The position numbers were made by a program, and so were the translations under genes. The notes under the pieces were generated by a model. That model made no database searches, was not told the DNA's origin, and saw nothing but the letters and a program-made list of their open reading frames with translations. A stretch of DNA of 64,000 bases from Pseudofrankia saprophytica (GTDB lineage Bacteria > Actinomycetota > Actinomycetes > Frankiales > Frankiaceae): NCBI RefSeq assembly GCF_000235425.2, contig NZ_KI912266.1:4658787-4722786 (forward strand), given 5' to 3'. Shown here one piece after another: positions 20,301-28,402 of the stretch (the stretch's first letter is position 1; each line of letters begins with the position of its first letter).

Positions 20301-20498
20301 GTCTACCTGGTCGTCGTGGGCGTGGTGCTCGAGCTGCTGCGCACGCTGGGCATCGGGATCGAGAAGGAGAGCGGGTCCGCTCCCGGCCCGGCCGCCGGGG
20401 ACCTGAGCGTCGGGTCCGACCCCGCCCGCCGCCCGCGGCCGGGCCGCTCGCCGGGAGCTCCACCCGACGCCGCGCCGGGCCCGGGCGAGGCACGGTGA
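17307..20498 (+). CDS. mrpA: Mrp Na+/H+ antiporter subunit A fused to subunit B
   Basis: A 1063-residue membrane protein, the largest subunit of the multi-subunit Mrp cation/proton antiporter. The N-terminal proton-translocating module has FWELTTVFSFVLIG and GAATKSAQAPFHPWLP, motifs shared with NuoL. A DUF4040-type section follows (about 650-760), and the C-terminal 170 residues are an MrpB domain (GHSRTGGGFAGGLVAGLAF). Fused MrpA/B is common in actinobacteria. The ATG at 17307 is near GGGTGGG; the ATG at 17385 would give a more typical MrpA N-terminus but has no ribosome site. It leads an operon in which every junction overlaps. Confidence 0.92.
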   Translation: MAGGDGRGGRCRRAASPPPYAGGPPPMPVAVAAHLGVAALLPFLARRLGARIYLLAAVVPAAVFCWLLIARLGDVTSGGRPATVLRWAPGLRLEMAFRLDPLALLMALLVTGVGALVLCYARWYHAHDAAGFGRSASALLAFAGSMLGLVIADDLLTLYVFWELTTVFSFVLIGGDGVAPAARRAAVQALLVTTLGGLAMLFGFVLLGEAAGTYRISGILADAPPAGGLAAAAAPLILLGAATKSAQAPFHPWLPAAMVAPTPVSAYLHAAAMVKAGVFLVATLTPAFAAAGGYTRVWTVPAAALGAVTMLIGGLRALAATDLKRLLAFGTVSQLGMLTTLVGLGGRTVALAGATLILAHALFKAALFMVVGVVDHRAGGRDLRTLSGVGRQAPVLLTAAVLAGASMAALPPTVGFLGKEAALEGLWHGRGAGQAVLLAVMVVGASLTMGYTIRFLWGAFATKRDVAPSGWRPASPAFTGPVVVLAAAGLGLGLAAPAVDAFVAGYADTVAPDDGTAAYHLALWHGVGAALLLTALAVAAGVAIVIAEARLAAARTRSVAPEHQHPAEAGGSASPATAPWKQARRAKGLFDAQRGYEWTVTAVGRLALAVTARTQVGSLPMYLATVLMVALLVPGAALVRGLVWPTGLPRWDYPIQPALAVVVLASAATVVRARRRLTTAVLLGGVGYGCGALFLVEGAPDLALAQFLVESLSLIAFVFVLRRMPDRFATMARTGVPRWPRLLIAVAVGLFVGAFAITVADVHPQWGLASQEYVARSPSQTGATNVVNAIIVDFRALDTLGESTVLAVAALGVAGLLLARAPGVRSPRGGVREPAGPAGGGLEAAGPGTSGPADDGPDERWLDGAGELGWVYQPGGGRTSTRSVLMEVTARAVFPVVLVFSVYLLFAGHSRTGGGFAGGLVAGLAFVLRYVAGSRDRVGAAVPVQPSLVIGAGLAVATCVALAPVPFGGAVLRSYVAEAHLPVLGHVELATSLFFDVGVYLVVVGVVLELLRTLGIGIEKESGSAPGPAAGDLSVGSDPARRPRPGRSPGAPPDAAPGPGEAR

Positions 20499-21094
20499 CG
20501 CTGGCAGCAGCAGCCGCGGCGGCCGCGGTGACCGGGCCGGCGGGCCACGGCGTGCTGAACCTGACGTCGGTGGCCGTCGTCTCCGGCCTCTACATGGCCG
20601 GGACGTTCCTGCTGCTGCAGCGCGGGCTGTTGCGCGTGCTCGTCGGCATCGTGCTGCTCGGCCACGCGACCAATCTGCTCCTGCTGCTGGTCGGCGGGAA
20701 GAGCGGCCGACCCGCCATGTCCGGCTCGGTGCCGCCCGACCAGATGTCCGACCCACTGCCGCAGGCCATGGCGCTCACGTCGATCGTCATCACGTTCGCG
20801 CTGACGACGTTCCTGCTGACGCTCGCCTACCGGGCCTGGACCCTGCTCGGCAACACCGAGGTCCGCGACGACGTCGAGGACCACCGGATCACCGCACTGG
20901 AGGAGCGCCTGGAGGCCCAGTTCGCGTACCACTTCCCGCATCTCTCCCTGCCGCACCCGCACGCCCCGCGCCATCGCCACCCCGATGACGACCACCGACG
21001 AACGGGCCGCCCGGACGGCTCGGACGGTTCCGAGTCGGACGGTCCGGGCGGAGAGCCGCCGGGCGGAGAGCCGCCGGGCGGGGAGCGGCGGTGA
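20495..21094 (+). CDS. mrpC: Mrp antiporter subunit C (NuoK-like)
   Basis: A 199-residue subunit with three hydrophobic helices and the MrpC/NuoK motifs VGIVLLGHATNLLLL and DPLPQAMALTSIVI. Its GTG overlaps the mrpA stop as GTGA. The last 60 residues are an unusual polar tail rich in His and Asp, ending in repeated GEPPG units; most MrpC proteins stop before this. It is part of the membrane antiporter complex. Confidence 0.92.
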   Translation: MTLAAAAAAAAVTGPAGHGVLNLTSVAVVSGLYMAGTFLLLQRGLLRVLVGIVLLGHATNLLLLLVGGKSGRPAMSGSVPPDQMSDPLPQAMALTSIVITFALTTFLLTLAYRAWTLLGNTEVRDDVEDHRITALEERLEAQFAYHFPHLSLPHPHAPRHRHPDDDHRRTGRPDGSDGSESDGPGGEPPGGEPPGGERR

Positions 21095-22710
21095 CGGCGC
21101 CGGAGGTGCTGGTCGTGCTACCGGTGGTCGGGCCGCTGCTCGCCGCGGGCGGAACGCTGCTGCTGCGCTTTCGCCTCCGGGCGCAGCGGATGCTGGCGCT
21201 CGCCGTCGTCGCGGCGGTCGCGGCCGACGCGGCCGTGCTGCTCGCCGCCGCCGACACCACCGGCCCGACGGTCGCGCACCTGGGCGACTGGCCGGCGCAG
21301 ATCGGGATCACCCTGGTCGCCGACCGGCTCGCGGCCCTGCTCCTGCTCACCTCGGCGGTGGTGACGCTGGCGGTGCTCGGCTACGCCGTCGGCCAGGGCG
21401 TCGTCGACGAGCGGGCGGAGGGCAACAGCACGATCTTCAACGCCTGTTACCTGACGCTGGTCGCCGGCGTGGCGCTCGCCTACCTGACCGCCGACCTGTT
21501 CAACCTGTTCGTCGCGTTCGAGGTCATGCTCGTCTCGTCCTACGTCCTGATCACGCTGGACACGACCGCGGAACGGGTCCAGGCGGGCATGACGTACGTG
21601 ATCGTCAGCCTGACCTCCTCGCTGCTGTTCCTGACCACGCTGGCGCTGGTGTACGCGTCGACGGGAACGGTCAGCTTCGCGGGGCTGGCCGCGACGGTGT
21701 CGGGTCTGCCGGCGGCGCTGCGGGCGGCACTCGGCCTCCTGGTCCTGGTCGTGTTCGCCATCAAGGCGGCGGTGGTGCCGCTGCACTTCTGGCTGCCGGA
21801 CAGCTACCCGACCGCGCCGGCGCCGATCACCGCCGTGCTCGCCGCGCTGCTGACCAAGGTGGGCGTCTACGCGATCGTGCGCACCCACACCCTGGTGTTC
21901 CCGCACAGCGGGACCTGGCCGCTGCTGCTGGCGGCCGCGGTCGCCACGCTGCTGGTGGGCGCGCTCGGGGCGCTGGCCCAGGAGAACCTGAACCGGGTGC
22001 TGTCGTTCCTGCTGGTCAGCCACATCGGGTTCATGCTGTTCGGGCTGTCGCTGTTCACCGTCATCGGCCTGTCCGGCGTGATCCTCTACATGGTCCATCA
22101 CATCGTCGTGCAGGCCACGCTGTTCCTCGCGAGCGGGCTGATCACCCGGTACGCCGGCACGTCGATGCCGAGGCGCACCGGCGGCCTGGCCGCCGTCGTA
22201 CCGGTCGTCGCGGCGCTGTTCGCCATCCCGGCACTGAGCCTGTCCGGCGTGCCACCGCTGTCCGGCTTCATCGCCAAGCTCGCGCTCCTGCAGGCCGGCT
22301 CCCGGGCGGGCGCCGCGTCGGGCCCAGGAGCCGGCGCGTTCCGGACCGGGGTGTACGTGGCAGTCGCCGCGATGCTCGTCACCAGCCTGCTGACGCTCTA
22401 CGTGATGGCGCGGGTCTGGGTGAGCGCGTTCTGGCGACGCCCCCGGCCGGCGCACCCCGACCCGGATCCCGGCGACCTCCTCGTCGTCGGCACCGAGACG
22501 GTCAGCCGCCCGATGATCGCCGCCACCGCCGGCCTGGTCGCCGCGGGCCTGGTGATCCCCGTACTCGCCGGGCCCCTGTCCGGCCTGACCGCCCGCGCCG
22601 CCGCCGACCTGCTCACCCCGGCGGTCTACGAGCAGGCCGTGCTCGGTGGCAACCAGGGCCGGGAGCCCGACGGGCACGGCACGGCCAGCGGACGGGTCGG
22701 CGGCCGGTGA
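21091..22710 (+). CDS. mrpD: Mrp antiporter subunit D (NuoN/NuoM-like)
   Basis: A 539-residue proton-translocating subunit with roughly 14 membrane helices. Family motifs are FNLFVAFEVMLVSSYVLI, FAIKAAVVPLHFWLPDSYP and GVPPLSGFIAKLAL. The GTG overlaps the mrpC stop as GTGA, so translation should be coupled. It carries one of the two antiporter-like channels of the complex. Confidence 0.94.
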   Translation: MTAPEVLVVLPVVGPLLAAGGTLLLRFRLRAQRMLALAVVAAVAADAAVLLAAADTTGPTVAHLGDWPAQIGITLVADRLAALLLLTSAVVTLAVLGYAVGQGVVDERAEGNSTIFNACYLTLVAGVALAYLTADLFNLFVAFEVMLVSSYVLITLDTTAERVQAGMTYVIVSLTSSLLFLTTLALVYASTGTVSFAGLAATVSGLPAALRAALGLLVLVVFAIKAAVVPLHFWLPDSYPTAPAPITAVLAALLTKVGVYAIVRTHTLVFPHSGTWPLLLAAAVATLLVGALGALAQENLNRVLSFLLVSHIGFMLFGLSLFTVIGLSGVILYMVHHIVVQATLFLASGLITRYAGTSMPRRTGGLAAVVPVVAALFAIPALSLSGVPPLSGFIAKLALLQAGSRAGAASGPGAGAFRTGVYVAVAAMLVTSLLTLYVMARVWVSAFWRRPRPAHPDPDPGDLLVVGTETVSRPMIAATAGLVAAGLVIPVLAGPLSGLTARAAADLLTPAVYEQAVLGGNQGREPDGHGTASGRVGGR

Positions 22711-23378
22711 GCGCCGGCCCGCCCGTGGCCAGGTCCACCGGGCCGAGCCCCCGCCCACGCCCGTCGCGGCGGCGGCCGGGGGCCGCGGTCGTGACGGCCG
22801 CCCGGCGGCCGGGGCAGGTCGCCTGGCTGTGGCTGGTTTGGATGCTGTTGTGGGGGCGCCTCAGCGTGCTCGCCGCGCTCAGCGGGCTGCTCGTCGCCGT
22901 CGCCGTGCTCGCGACGTTCCCGTCGCCGTCGCCCGAGGACGCGGACGAGGACCAGGACGGCGCCGCGGCCGGGCATCGGCGGCCGCGGCCGGTCGCGGCC
23001 GGAATGCTGGCCGCCCGGCTGTTGGCCGGGCTGCTGCCGGCGAGCGTCACCGTCGCGGCGCAGCTGGTCCGCTACGGCCCCGCCATGCCGTCGGCGATCG
23101 TCGCGGTCCCGCTGCGGACCCGATCCGAGGTGGTCGCGGCCATCGTGGCCAACGCCGTCTCCCTCGCCCCCGGCTCGGCGGTCATCCAGGTCGACCGTGA
23201 CAACGGCATCTTCTACGTCCACGCCCTCGTCGCCCCGGCCCCCGGCGCCGTCGAGACCGTCCGCGCGCACGCCGACGCGCTGCAGCGGCGGGTGATCCTC
23301 GCCCTGGGCCACGATCTGGTCCCACCGGGGCCGGAGCCGCGCCCGGCGCCGGGGCCACGGCCCTCAGGGAGGCAGTGA
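22707..23378 (+). CDS. mrpE: Mrp antiporter subunit E
   Basis: A 223-residue MrpE protein with two or three N-terminal helices and the conserved segment NAVSLAPGSAVIQVDRDNGIFYVHAL. The GTG at 22707 overlaps the mrpD stop as GTGA. The first 35 residues are Arg/Pro-rich and could be bypassed by an internal GTG before TAARRPGQVAWLW. The C-terminus is Pro-rich. Confidence 0.9.
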   Translation: MSAGPPVARSTGPSPRPRPSRRRPGAAVVTAARRPGQVAWLWLVWMLLWGRLSVLAALSGLLVAVAVLATFPSPSPEDADEDQDGAAAGHRRPRPVAAGMLAARLLAGLLPASVTVAAQLVRYGPAMPSAIVAVPLRTRSEVVAAIVANAVSLAPGSAVIQVDRDNGIFYVHALVAPAPGAVETVRAHADALQRRVILALGHDLVPPGPEPRPAPGPRPSGRQ

Positions 23379-23674
23379 TGCAGGTCGTCTACGCCATCAC
23401 GCTGGGGTTGGTCACCCTCGCGGGCCTGCTGACCCTCGTCCGGGTGGTGCGCGGCCCGACAGAGCTGGACCGCGTCCTCGCCCTCGACGTCCTGGTGGTC
23501 CTGATCGTCACCGCGGTCACGGTCGAGGTCGCGCGGCTCCAGGAGGGCTTCAACCTGGCCCTGCTCGGCTCGGTGGCGCTTCTCGGGTTTCTGGGCGCGG
23601 CGGCGGCGGCCCGCCTCGTCGAGCTGCGCGGCCCGCCGGGCCCCCGCCCGCCGCGATCGGGGCAGGACCCGTGA
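23378..23674 (+). CDS. mrpF: Mrp antiporter subunit F
   Basis: A 98-residue subunit with three helices and the MrpF motif RGPTELDRVLALDVLVV, including the conserved membrane-embedded Asp. I use the ATG at 23378, which shares a base with the mrpE stop (TGATG) and has AGGGAGG at a good distance; the GTG at 23375 is the alternative. Confidence 0.9.
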   Translation: MQVVYAITLGLVTLAGLLTLVRVVRGPTELDRVLALDVLVVLIVTAVTVEVARLQEGFNLALLGSVALLGFLGAAAAARLVELRGPPGPRPPRSGQDP

Positions 23675-24033
23675 GGGGCCTCGTCGCCGACGTCGCGACC
23701 AGTGTGCTGATGCTCGGCGGCGCGGCGTTCTGTGTGCTCGGCGCGTGGGGGCTGCTGCGCTTCCCGGACGTCCCGGCCAGGCTGCAGGCCGCGACCAAGC
23801 CGCAGACGATCGGCCTGCTCGCGATCCTCACCGGCGCCGCCCTGCAGGTCGACCTCCGGTACGGCTCCGGCCTCGTCCTGGTCGGCCTGTTCCAGTTGGT
23901 CACCGCCCCCGTCCTCGCCCAGCGGATCAGCCGCGCCGCCTACCGCACCGGCCAGCTGCGCCGCGACCTGCTGCTCACCGACGAGCTCGCGGACGGGTCC
24001 CCCGACGCGGGGCCGGGCGCGACGGGCCATTAG
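23671..24033 (+). CDS. mrpG: Mrp antiporter subunit G
   Basis: A 120-residue last subunit of the Mrp complex, with three helices and the motif GLLRFPDVPARLQAATKPQTIGL. Its GTG overlaps the mrpF stop as GTGA. The complete A/B-C-D-E-F-G order implies a working Na+(or K+)/H+ antiporter for pH and sodium homeostasis. Confidence 0.92.
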   Translation: MRGLVADVATSVLMLGGAAFCVLGAWGLLRFPDVPARLQAATKPQTIGLLAILTGAALQVDLRYGSGLVLVGLFQLVTAPVLAQRISRAAYRTGQLRRDLLLTDELADGSPDAGPGATGH

Positions 24034-24060
24034 CTGGCTAGGATTGCGGCGGCGCCAAAG

Positions 24061-24140
24061 CTCCTGGAGGCCCACAGGAGGTGCGAAAACGCTCCTCCTT
24101 CGCACCTCTGGAGGCCCCGTCCCCAGAAGCACCAAGGAGG
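24061..24140 (+). promoter_or_regulatory. Structured leader with alternative hairpins and a possible anti-Shine-Dalgarno
   Basis: A perfect 10-bp stem is formed by GAGGTGCGAA (24078-24087) and TTCGCACCTC (24099-24108). A second stem, CTCCTG (24061-24066) with CAGGAG (24075-24080), shares bases with it, so the two compete. The loop segment CCTCCTT (24094-24100) is the exact complement of the ribosome site AAGGAGG (24134-24140) of the next gene. The stem is flanked by CTGGAGGCCC direct repeats (24064 and 24108). This could control translation of the small protein or be an Mrp-operon attenuator. Confidence 0.5.
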
Positions 24141-24145
24141 CACCG

Positions 24146-24292
24146 GTGAAGACGACTCTTGACTGCCCCTGCGGCACGCGCATCCAGGGCGAGAACGAGG
24201 ACGACCTCGTCGAGAAGGCCCAGGCCCACCTCGCAGAGAAGCACCCCCACCTGGAGTACGACCGCGACGCCATTCTCTTCATGGCTTTCTGA
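24146..24292 (+). CDS. Small DUF1059-like protein
   Basis: A 48-residue protein starting at the GTG at 24146 behind a perfect AAGGAGG. It has LDCPCGTRI near the start, then DDLVEKAQAHLAEKHPHLEY and the ending ILFMAF, matching small DUF1059-type actinobacterial proteins. The CPCG pair and the following histidines could bind a metal, which is inference. It follows mrpG by 112 bases that hold a structured leader and precedes the hydrolase by 6 bases. Confidence 0.8.
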   Translation: MKTTLDCPCGTRIQGENEDDLVEKAQAHLAEKHPHLEYDRDAILFMAF

Positions 24293-24298
24293 CCGGGC

Positions 24299-25270
24299 GT
24301 GCCGAGCCTGCGGGCGAGGCTCACCCAGTCGGTCGCACTGCCGCTGCGCGGCGGGGACCGGGAGTGGACGGCCGAGGCGATCCGGGCGCGTCTCGCGGCC
24401 CAGGGGACGAGCCCCACCGCCGCCCGGGCGCCGCGCTGGCTCGGCCATCTCACCCGGCACACCGTCGCCGACCGCGCCGGCTGGGCCGTCCACGAGCTCT
24501 CCCCCAAGGGCCCGCCGGCCCGGGCGGTGGACGGCGGGCCTGGCACCGACGTGACGGTGCTCTACCTGCACGGCGGCGGCTACGTGAACGAGATGCTGCG
24601 CTGGCACTGGTACCTGCTCGCGCGGCTCACCCGCGCCGTCCCCGCGCGCTTCGTGGTTCCGATGTACCCGGTGGCACCGCGCGGCGCCGCCGCGGACGTC
24701 GTCCCCGCCGTCACCGACCTGCTGTCCGACCTGGTGACCAGGGCGCGGGCCGGCGAGTCCGGCCAGGCGGGCCGGGCCGGCGCGGCGCGGGTCGTGCTGA
24801 TGGGCGACTCCGCCGGTGGTGGCCTCGCGCTCGCCGCCGCGCAGGTCGCGCGCGACCGCGGCGCACCCCAGCCGGACCGGACCGTGCTCGTCTCGCCCTG
24901 GCTCGACGTGACGATGACCGACCCCGACCAGCCCGCGCTCGCCGCGAAGGACCGGATACTCGCCGTTCCCGGCCTCGCCGAGGCCGGCCGGTGCTGGGCC
25001 GGGGCCCTCGACCCGGCAGACCCGCTGGCCAGCCCGCTGTACGGCGACCTGACCGGTCTCGCGCCGCTCACCGTCCTGTGCGGCACCCACGACGTGCTGC
25101 TTCCCGACAGCCGCCGCCTCGCCGCCCGGGCGACCGCCACCGGCCTGGAGATCGACTACCACGAGGCCGCTGGCCTCCCGCACGGCTATCCCCTGTTCCC
25201 CATCCCCGAGGCCCGCGCCGCCCGCACGATCCTCGCCGCGGCGCTGCGAGGCCCGGCCCGCGGTCGGTGA
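24299..25270 (+). CDS. Alpha/beta hydrolase, hormone-sensitive-lipase family
   Basis: A 323-residue esterase-type hydrolase. HGGGY forms the oxyanion hole, GDSAGG carries the nucleophilic serine, and GTHDVLLPD with GLPHGYPLF supply the acid and histidine. These mark the HSL (type IV) family, which hydrolyses short acyl esters in the cytoplasm. The GTG start lies 6 bases after the small DUF1059-like gene, so they are probably cotranscribed. The natural substrate is unknown. Confidence 0.9.
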   Translation: MPSLRARLTQSVALPLRGGDREWTAEAIRARLAAQGTSPTAARAPRWLGHLTRHTVADRAGWAVHELSPKGPPARAVDGGPGTDVTVLYLHGGGYVNEMLRWHWYLLARLTRAVPARFVVPMYPVAPRGAAADVVPAVTDLLSDLVTRARAGESGQAGRAGAARVVLMGDSAGGGLALAAAQVARDRGAPQPDRTVLVSPWLDVTMTDPDQPALAAKDRILAVPGLAEAGRCWAGALDPADPLASPLYGDLTGLAPLTVLCGTHDVLLPDSRRLAARATATGLEIDYHEAAGLPHGYPLFPIPEARAARTILAAALRGPARGR

Positions 25271-25292
25271 CCGCCGCTCCGCCGGGACCTGG

Positions 25293-27587
25293 CTAGGACG
25301 CCAGCACGGGGATCTCGGCGTGGACCTCGCCACCGGCCGGGCCGGGGCCCGCGGTCAGGGTGCCGCCGACCTGCTCGGCCCGCTCCCGCATCGACTGGAG
25401 ACCGACGCCGGGCCGCCAGTTCGCGGCGGCCCCGCGGCCACCGTCGCGCACGGCGAGCACCAGGCGGTCCGTGCGCGCCTCGACCGTCAGCCAGACATCC
25501 GCCGACCCGGAGTGCCGGGCCGCGTTGGTCACGGCCTCCAGGACGATCCGGTAGGCGGCGACCTCGACGGCGGCCGGCAGCGGTGGCAGCTCCCCCGGCG
25601 CCTCGACCGCGACGGCCAGCGCCCGCCCGTCCGCTGCGCGCAGCCGGTTGCAGCCCTGGCGAATGGCCGCGACCAGGCCCAGCTCGTCGAGCGCGGGCGG
25701 GCGCAGGCCGTACACGATCCGGCGGATCTCGGTGATCGCCGCCGCCGTGTCGGCGCGCAGGTCCGCGAGCACGGTCTGCGCCCGGTCCGGGTCGACGGGA
25801 ACGAGGTTGCGCGCGGCGTCGGCGCTGTAGGCGACGCCGGTCATGATCGGGCCGAGGCCGTCGTGCAGGTCCCGGCGCAGCCGGCGGCGTTCCTCCTCCA
25901 GCGCCTCGACCAGCTGGCCGCGCGAGACCCGCAGCTGTTCGGCCAGGGCAGCGGCGCGCAGGGCCTGGGCCAGCGGCGGCGCCACCAGGCGCAGCACGCT
26001 GCGGGTCGCCGGCGGCAGCGCGTGGACCTGCGGTGGAAGGCCGACGACCAGCGCGCCGACCCGCTCGTCGCCGACGACGAGCGGCACGGTGGTAGTGGTC
26101 ATCACGTCCGGCGGGTGGGCGTGCCCGAACCGATCCGCCGCCGCGGCGGCCTCGGCCTCGGAGGCGGGGGCGGGGGCGGGGGCGGGTGACGGAACCGGGC
26201 TCGGCGGCGCGCCCGCGGAGGCGACCCGCTCGTCCTCGCTCCACAGCTCCACGTAGGGCAGCGCCAGCCCGGCGCGCAGCGCCGGCAGCCACGACGCGGG
26301 GTCGCCACCCGCGTCGAACCGCTCGCCGAGGCCCGCCAGCGCCTGCACGGGGTCGGCCCGACCGCCGAACAGCACGTCGTCGACGAGGTCCTCGATCGCG
26401 CGCAGCGCCGGCTGGAACAGCACCGCGATCATGACGCAGAGCACAGTGACGCCGCTGCGCCCTGGCGGGTGGCCGGTGATGAGCTCCAGGGCGGCGTATG
26501 TGCCGGCGGTGGTCGCGAACGCGCACTCCAGCGTCACCGTCCACGCCGACGACTTCCTGATCAGCCAGCGGATGTCCAGCAGATCCGGGTCGACGATCCC
26601 GATCACGGCACATACCGGAGGCGGCAGCGCCGCGAGCGCGAACGTGATCACGTAGAAGGCGCGTGGCAGGTCGACCGCGAACGCCTCGCCGACGAACATG
26701 ACGTGCAGCACGAGAAGCGTCGTCTGCGAGAAACTCCACGCCAGCCACTGCAGCGCCCGGCGGTGCTGCCCAGCCGCTGTCACGAACCGCGCCCAGCCGG
26801 CCGACAGCAGCAGGACGACGGCGACGGCGCCGAGCGGGACGGTGGTGTTCTCGTCCACCCGTGCCAGGGCCGCGGCCAGGGCGGCGGCGACGATCCCGGA
26901 TCCGGCACACGACCGCGTGATCCACCCTGGCAGCCGGCCGTCCGGGTACAGCGCCGCCGAGACCGGGGCCACGACGCCGACGGCGACGAGGTACAGAACC
27001 TCGGATACCTGGTCCGCGCCGGGCAGGCCCCAGCCCGCCAGCGTCTGCGCCGCGGCACTGGCCAGGACGAGGCCCGCGAGCGCGGCCATCGCCAGCCCGC
27101 AGCGGTTGCGGGGATCCGGGCCGAAGGCCAGGACCGCCCACGCCGTCGCCGCGCACACCGTCCCGAAGATCAGTGCGCCCACCCCGCGCCAGCCCACGCC
27201 GCCGGGAGCCCACAGGCCGAGGACGGCGAGGACGACGAGCACGGCCGCCACCCCGACGGGGCCTTTCGGCAACACCCGCCGCGCGCTTGGCCCGACCCAC
27301 GCCCCGGTCCGGCGCGGGGCGCCACCGGGAACCGTCCCGGCCAGCCTGGTGCCCGCGGCGGCGGGTGGTGGCACGCCGGGACCCGAAGCCAGGGGCTCGG
27401 TGTCGGCGTGCGAGGCGTCCGGCGCCAGGGCGTCCGCGGGCCTGGGCTCGGGCGGCACGGGTTTCGGCGGCGCGGGTTCCCCGGACACGGATTCCGGCGG
27501 CGCGGATTCCGACGGCGCCCTGCTCATCGATGCGGACCGGGCGGAGTCGGCGCCGACGGGCTCCGTGAGCGCCGGTTGGCCGGTCAT
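25293..27587 (-). CDS. Membrane sensor histidine kinase, HisKA_3 type
   Basis: A 764-residue sensor kinase starting at the ATG at 27587, 7 bases after the response regulator. A Pro/Glu-rich cytoplasmic stretch of about 100 residues with imperfect PPE(S/P)-type repeats precedes about nine membrane segments. A GAF-like region follows, with an Ala/Pro-rich insert, then RRDLHDGLGPIMTGVAY with phosphoacceptor H575 and an HATPase domain (EAVTNAARHS, DGGRG, GVGLQSMRERA). The DGLGP form after the His is common in NarX-like actinobacterial kinases. The ligand is unknown. Confidence 0.9.
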   Translation of the reverse strand: MTGQPALTEPVGADSARSASMSRAPSESAPPESVSGEPAPPKPVPPEPRPADALAPDASHADTEPLASGPGVPPPAAAGTRLAGTVPGGAPRRTGAWVGPSARRVLPKGPVGVAAVLVVLAVLGLWAPGGVGWRGVGALIFGTVCAATAWAVLAFGPDPRNRCGLAMAALAGLVLASAAAQTLAGWGLPGADQVSEVLYLVAVGVVAPVSAALYPDGRLPGWITRSCAGSGIVAAALAAALARVDENTTVPLGAVAVVLLLSAGWARFVTAAGQHRRALQWLAWSFSQTTLLVLHVMFVGEAFAVDLPRAFYVITFALAALPPPVCAVIGIVDPDLLDIRWLIRKSSAWTVTLECAFATTAGTYAALELITGHPPGRSGVTVLCVMIAVLFQPALRAIEDLVDDVLFGGRADPVQALAGLGERFDAGGDPASWLPALRAGLALPYVELWSEDERVASAGAPPSPVPSPAPAPAPASEAEAAAAADRFGHAHPPDVMTTTTVPLVVGDERVGALVVGLPPQVHALPPATRSVLRLVAPPLAQALRAAALAEQLRVSRGQLVEALEEERRRLRRDLHDGLGPIMTGVAYSADAARNLVPVDPDRAQTVLADLRADTAAAITEIRRIVYGLRPPALDELGLVAAIRQGCNRLRAADGRALAVAVEAPGELPPLPAAVEVAAYRIVLEAVTNAARHSGSADVWLTVEARTDRLVLAVRDGGRGAAANWRPGVGLQSMRERAEQVGGTLTAGPGPAGGEVHAEIPVLAS

Positions 27588-27594
27588 GCCCGGG

Positions 27595-28254
27595 TCACCG
27601 GCCAAGGCCCGCTTCCCGGGCCCGCACGATCGCCTCCGCGCGGGTCGCCAGCCGCAGCTTGGCGAAGATCGCCGACACGTGGTTGACCACCGTCTTCGTG
27701 GCCACGCCGAGCTCGGTGGCGATCGTGCCGTTGCTGCGCCCGGCGGCGATGAGGTCGAGGATCTGCCGCTCCCGGGCGGTGAGCTCGGGGAACGGGTCCG
27801 GTGCCGGGCCACGCGGCTCGGCGGCCTGGTCGAGCAGCCGGCGAGCGATTCCCGGGCCGAGCACCACGTGCCCGGCGGCGACCGAACGGATCGCGTGCAA
27901 GATGTCGTCCTGGGCGGCGCCCTTGAGCAGGTATCCGCGGGCGCCGGCGCGCATCGCGGCGAACACGGTCTCGTCGTCGTCGAACATCGTCAGCATCAGC
28001 ACCGCGCACTCCGGGAGCGCGTCCGCGAGGCCGCGGGTCGCCTCGACCCCGTCCATGTCCGGCATCCGCACGTCCATGACCACCACGTCCGGCCGGGTCA
28101 GCTGGGCCTCGCGGATCGCCTCCGCACCCGTCGCCGCCTCGCCGGCCACCTCGATGCCGCCCACGGACGACAGCAGGGCCGCGATCCCGCGGCGGACCAC
28201 GGCATGGTCGTCGGCGAGGAGCACCCGCAGCGGGGCCGTGGCAGAGATGGTCAT
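27595..28254 (-). CDS. LuxR-family (NarL type) response regulator
   Basis: A 219-residue regulator with receiver domain (DDH near 15, phosphoacceptor D61 in VVMDVRMPDMDG, K in YLLKG) and a LuxR helix-turn-helix (LTARERQILDLIAAGRSNGTIATEL). It is the first gene of a two-gene unit with the kinase that follows after 7 bases. Its DNA targets are not evident. Confidence 0.93.
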   Translation of the reverse strand: MTISATAPLRVLLADDHAVVRRGIAALLSSVGGIEVAGEAATGAEAIREAQLTRPDVVVMDVRMPDMDGVEATRGLADALPECAVLMLTMFDDDETVFAAMRAGARGYLLKGAAQDDILHAIRSVAAGHVVLGPGIARRLLDQAAEPRGPAPDPFPELTARERQILDLIAAGRSNGTIATELGVATKTVVNHVSAIFAKLRLATRAEAIVRAREAGLGR

Positions 28255-28402
28255 GCCTGATGATGACGCCGGCGCGCTCCCGTTGTCCCTGGGAACCTAC
28301 CCACCCGTCTGGGAGCCTGCCCCCAGACGGGTCGGGCGAAATCCGGGACGGCTGGGAGTCGGGACGGCTGACACCCGCGCCCAGGCGGCCGACCATGGAC
28401 CG

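Noticed and set aside
16767-20756. A 1329-codon open frame on the minus strand across the Mrp operon
   Set aside because: It is antisense to clear Mrp subunits, is Arg/Gln/Asp-rich and has no family motifs; a typical shadow of high-GC coding DNA.
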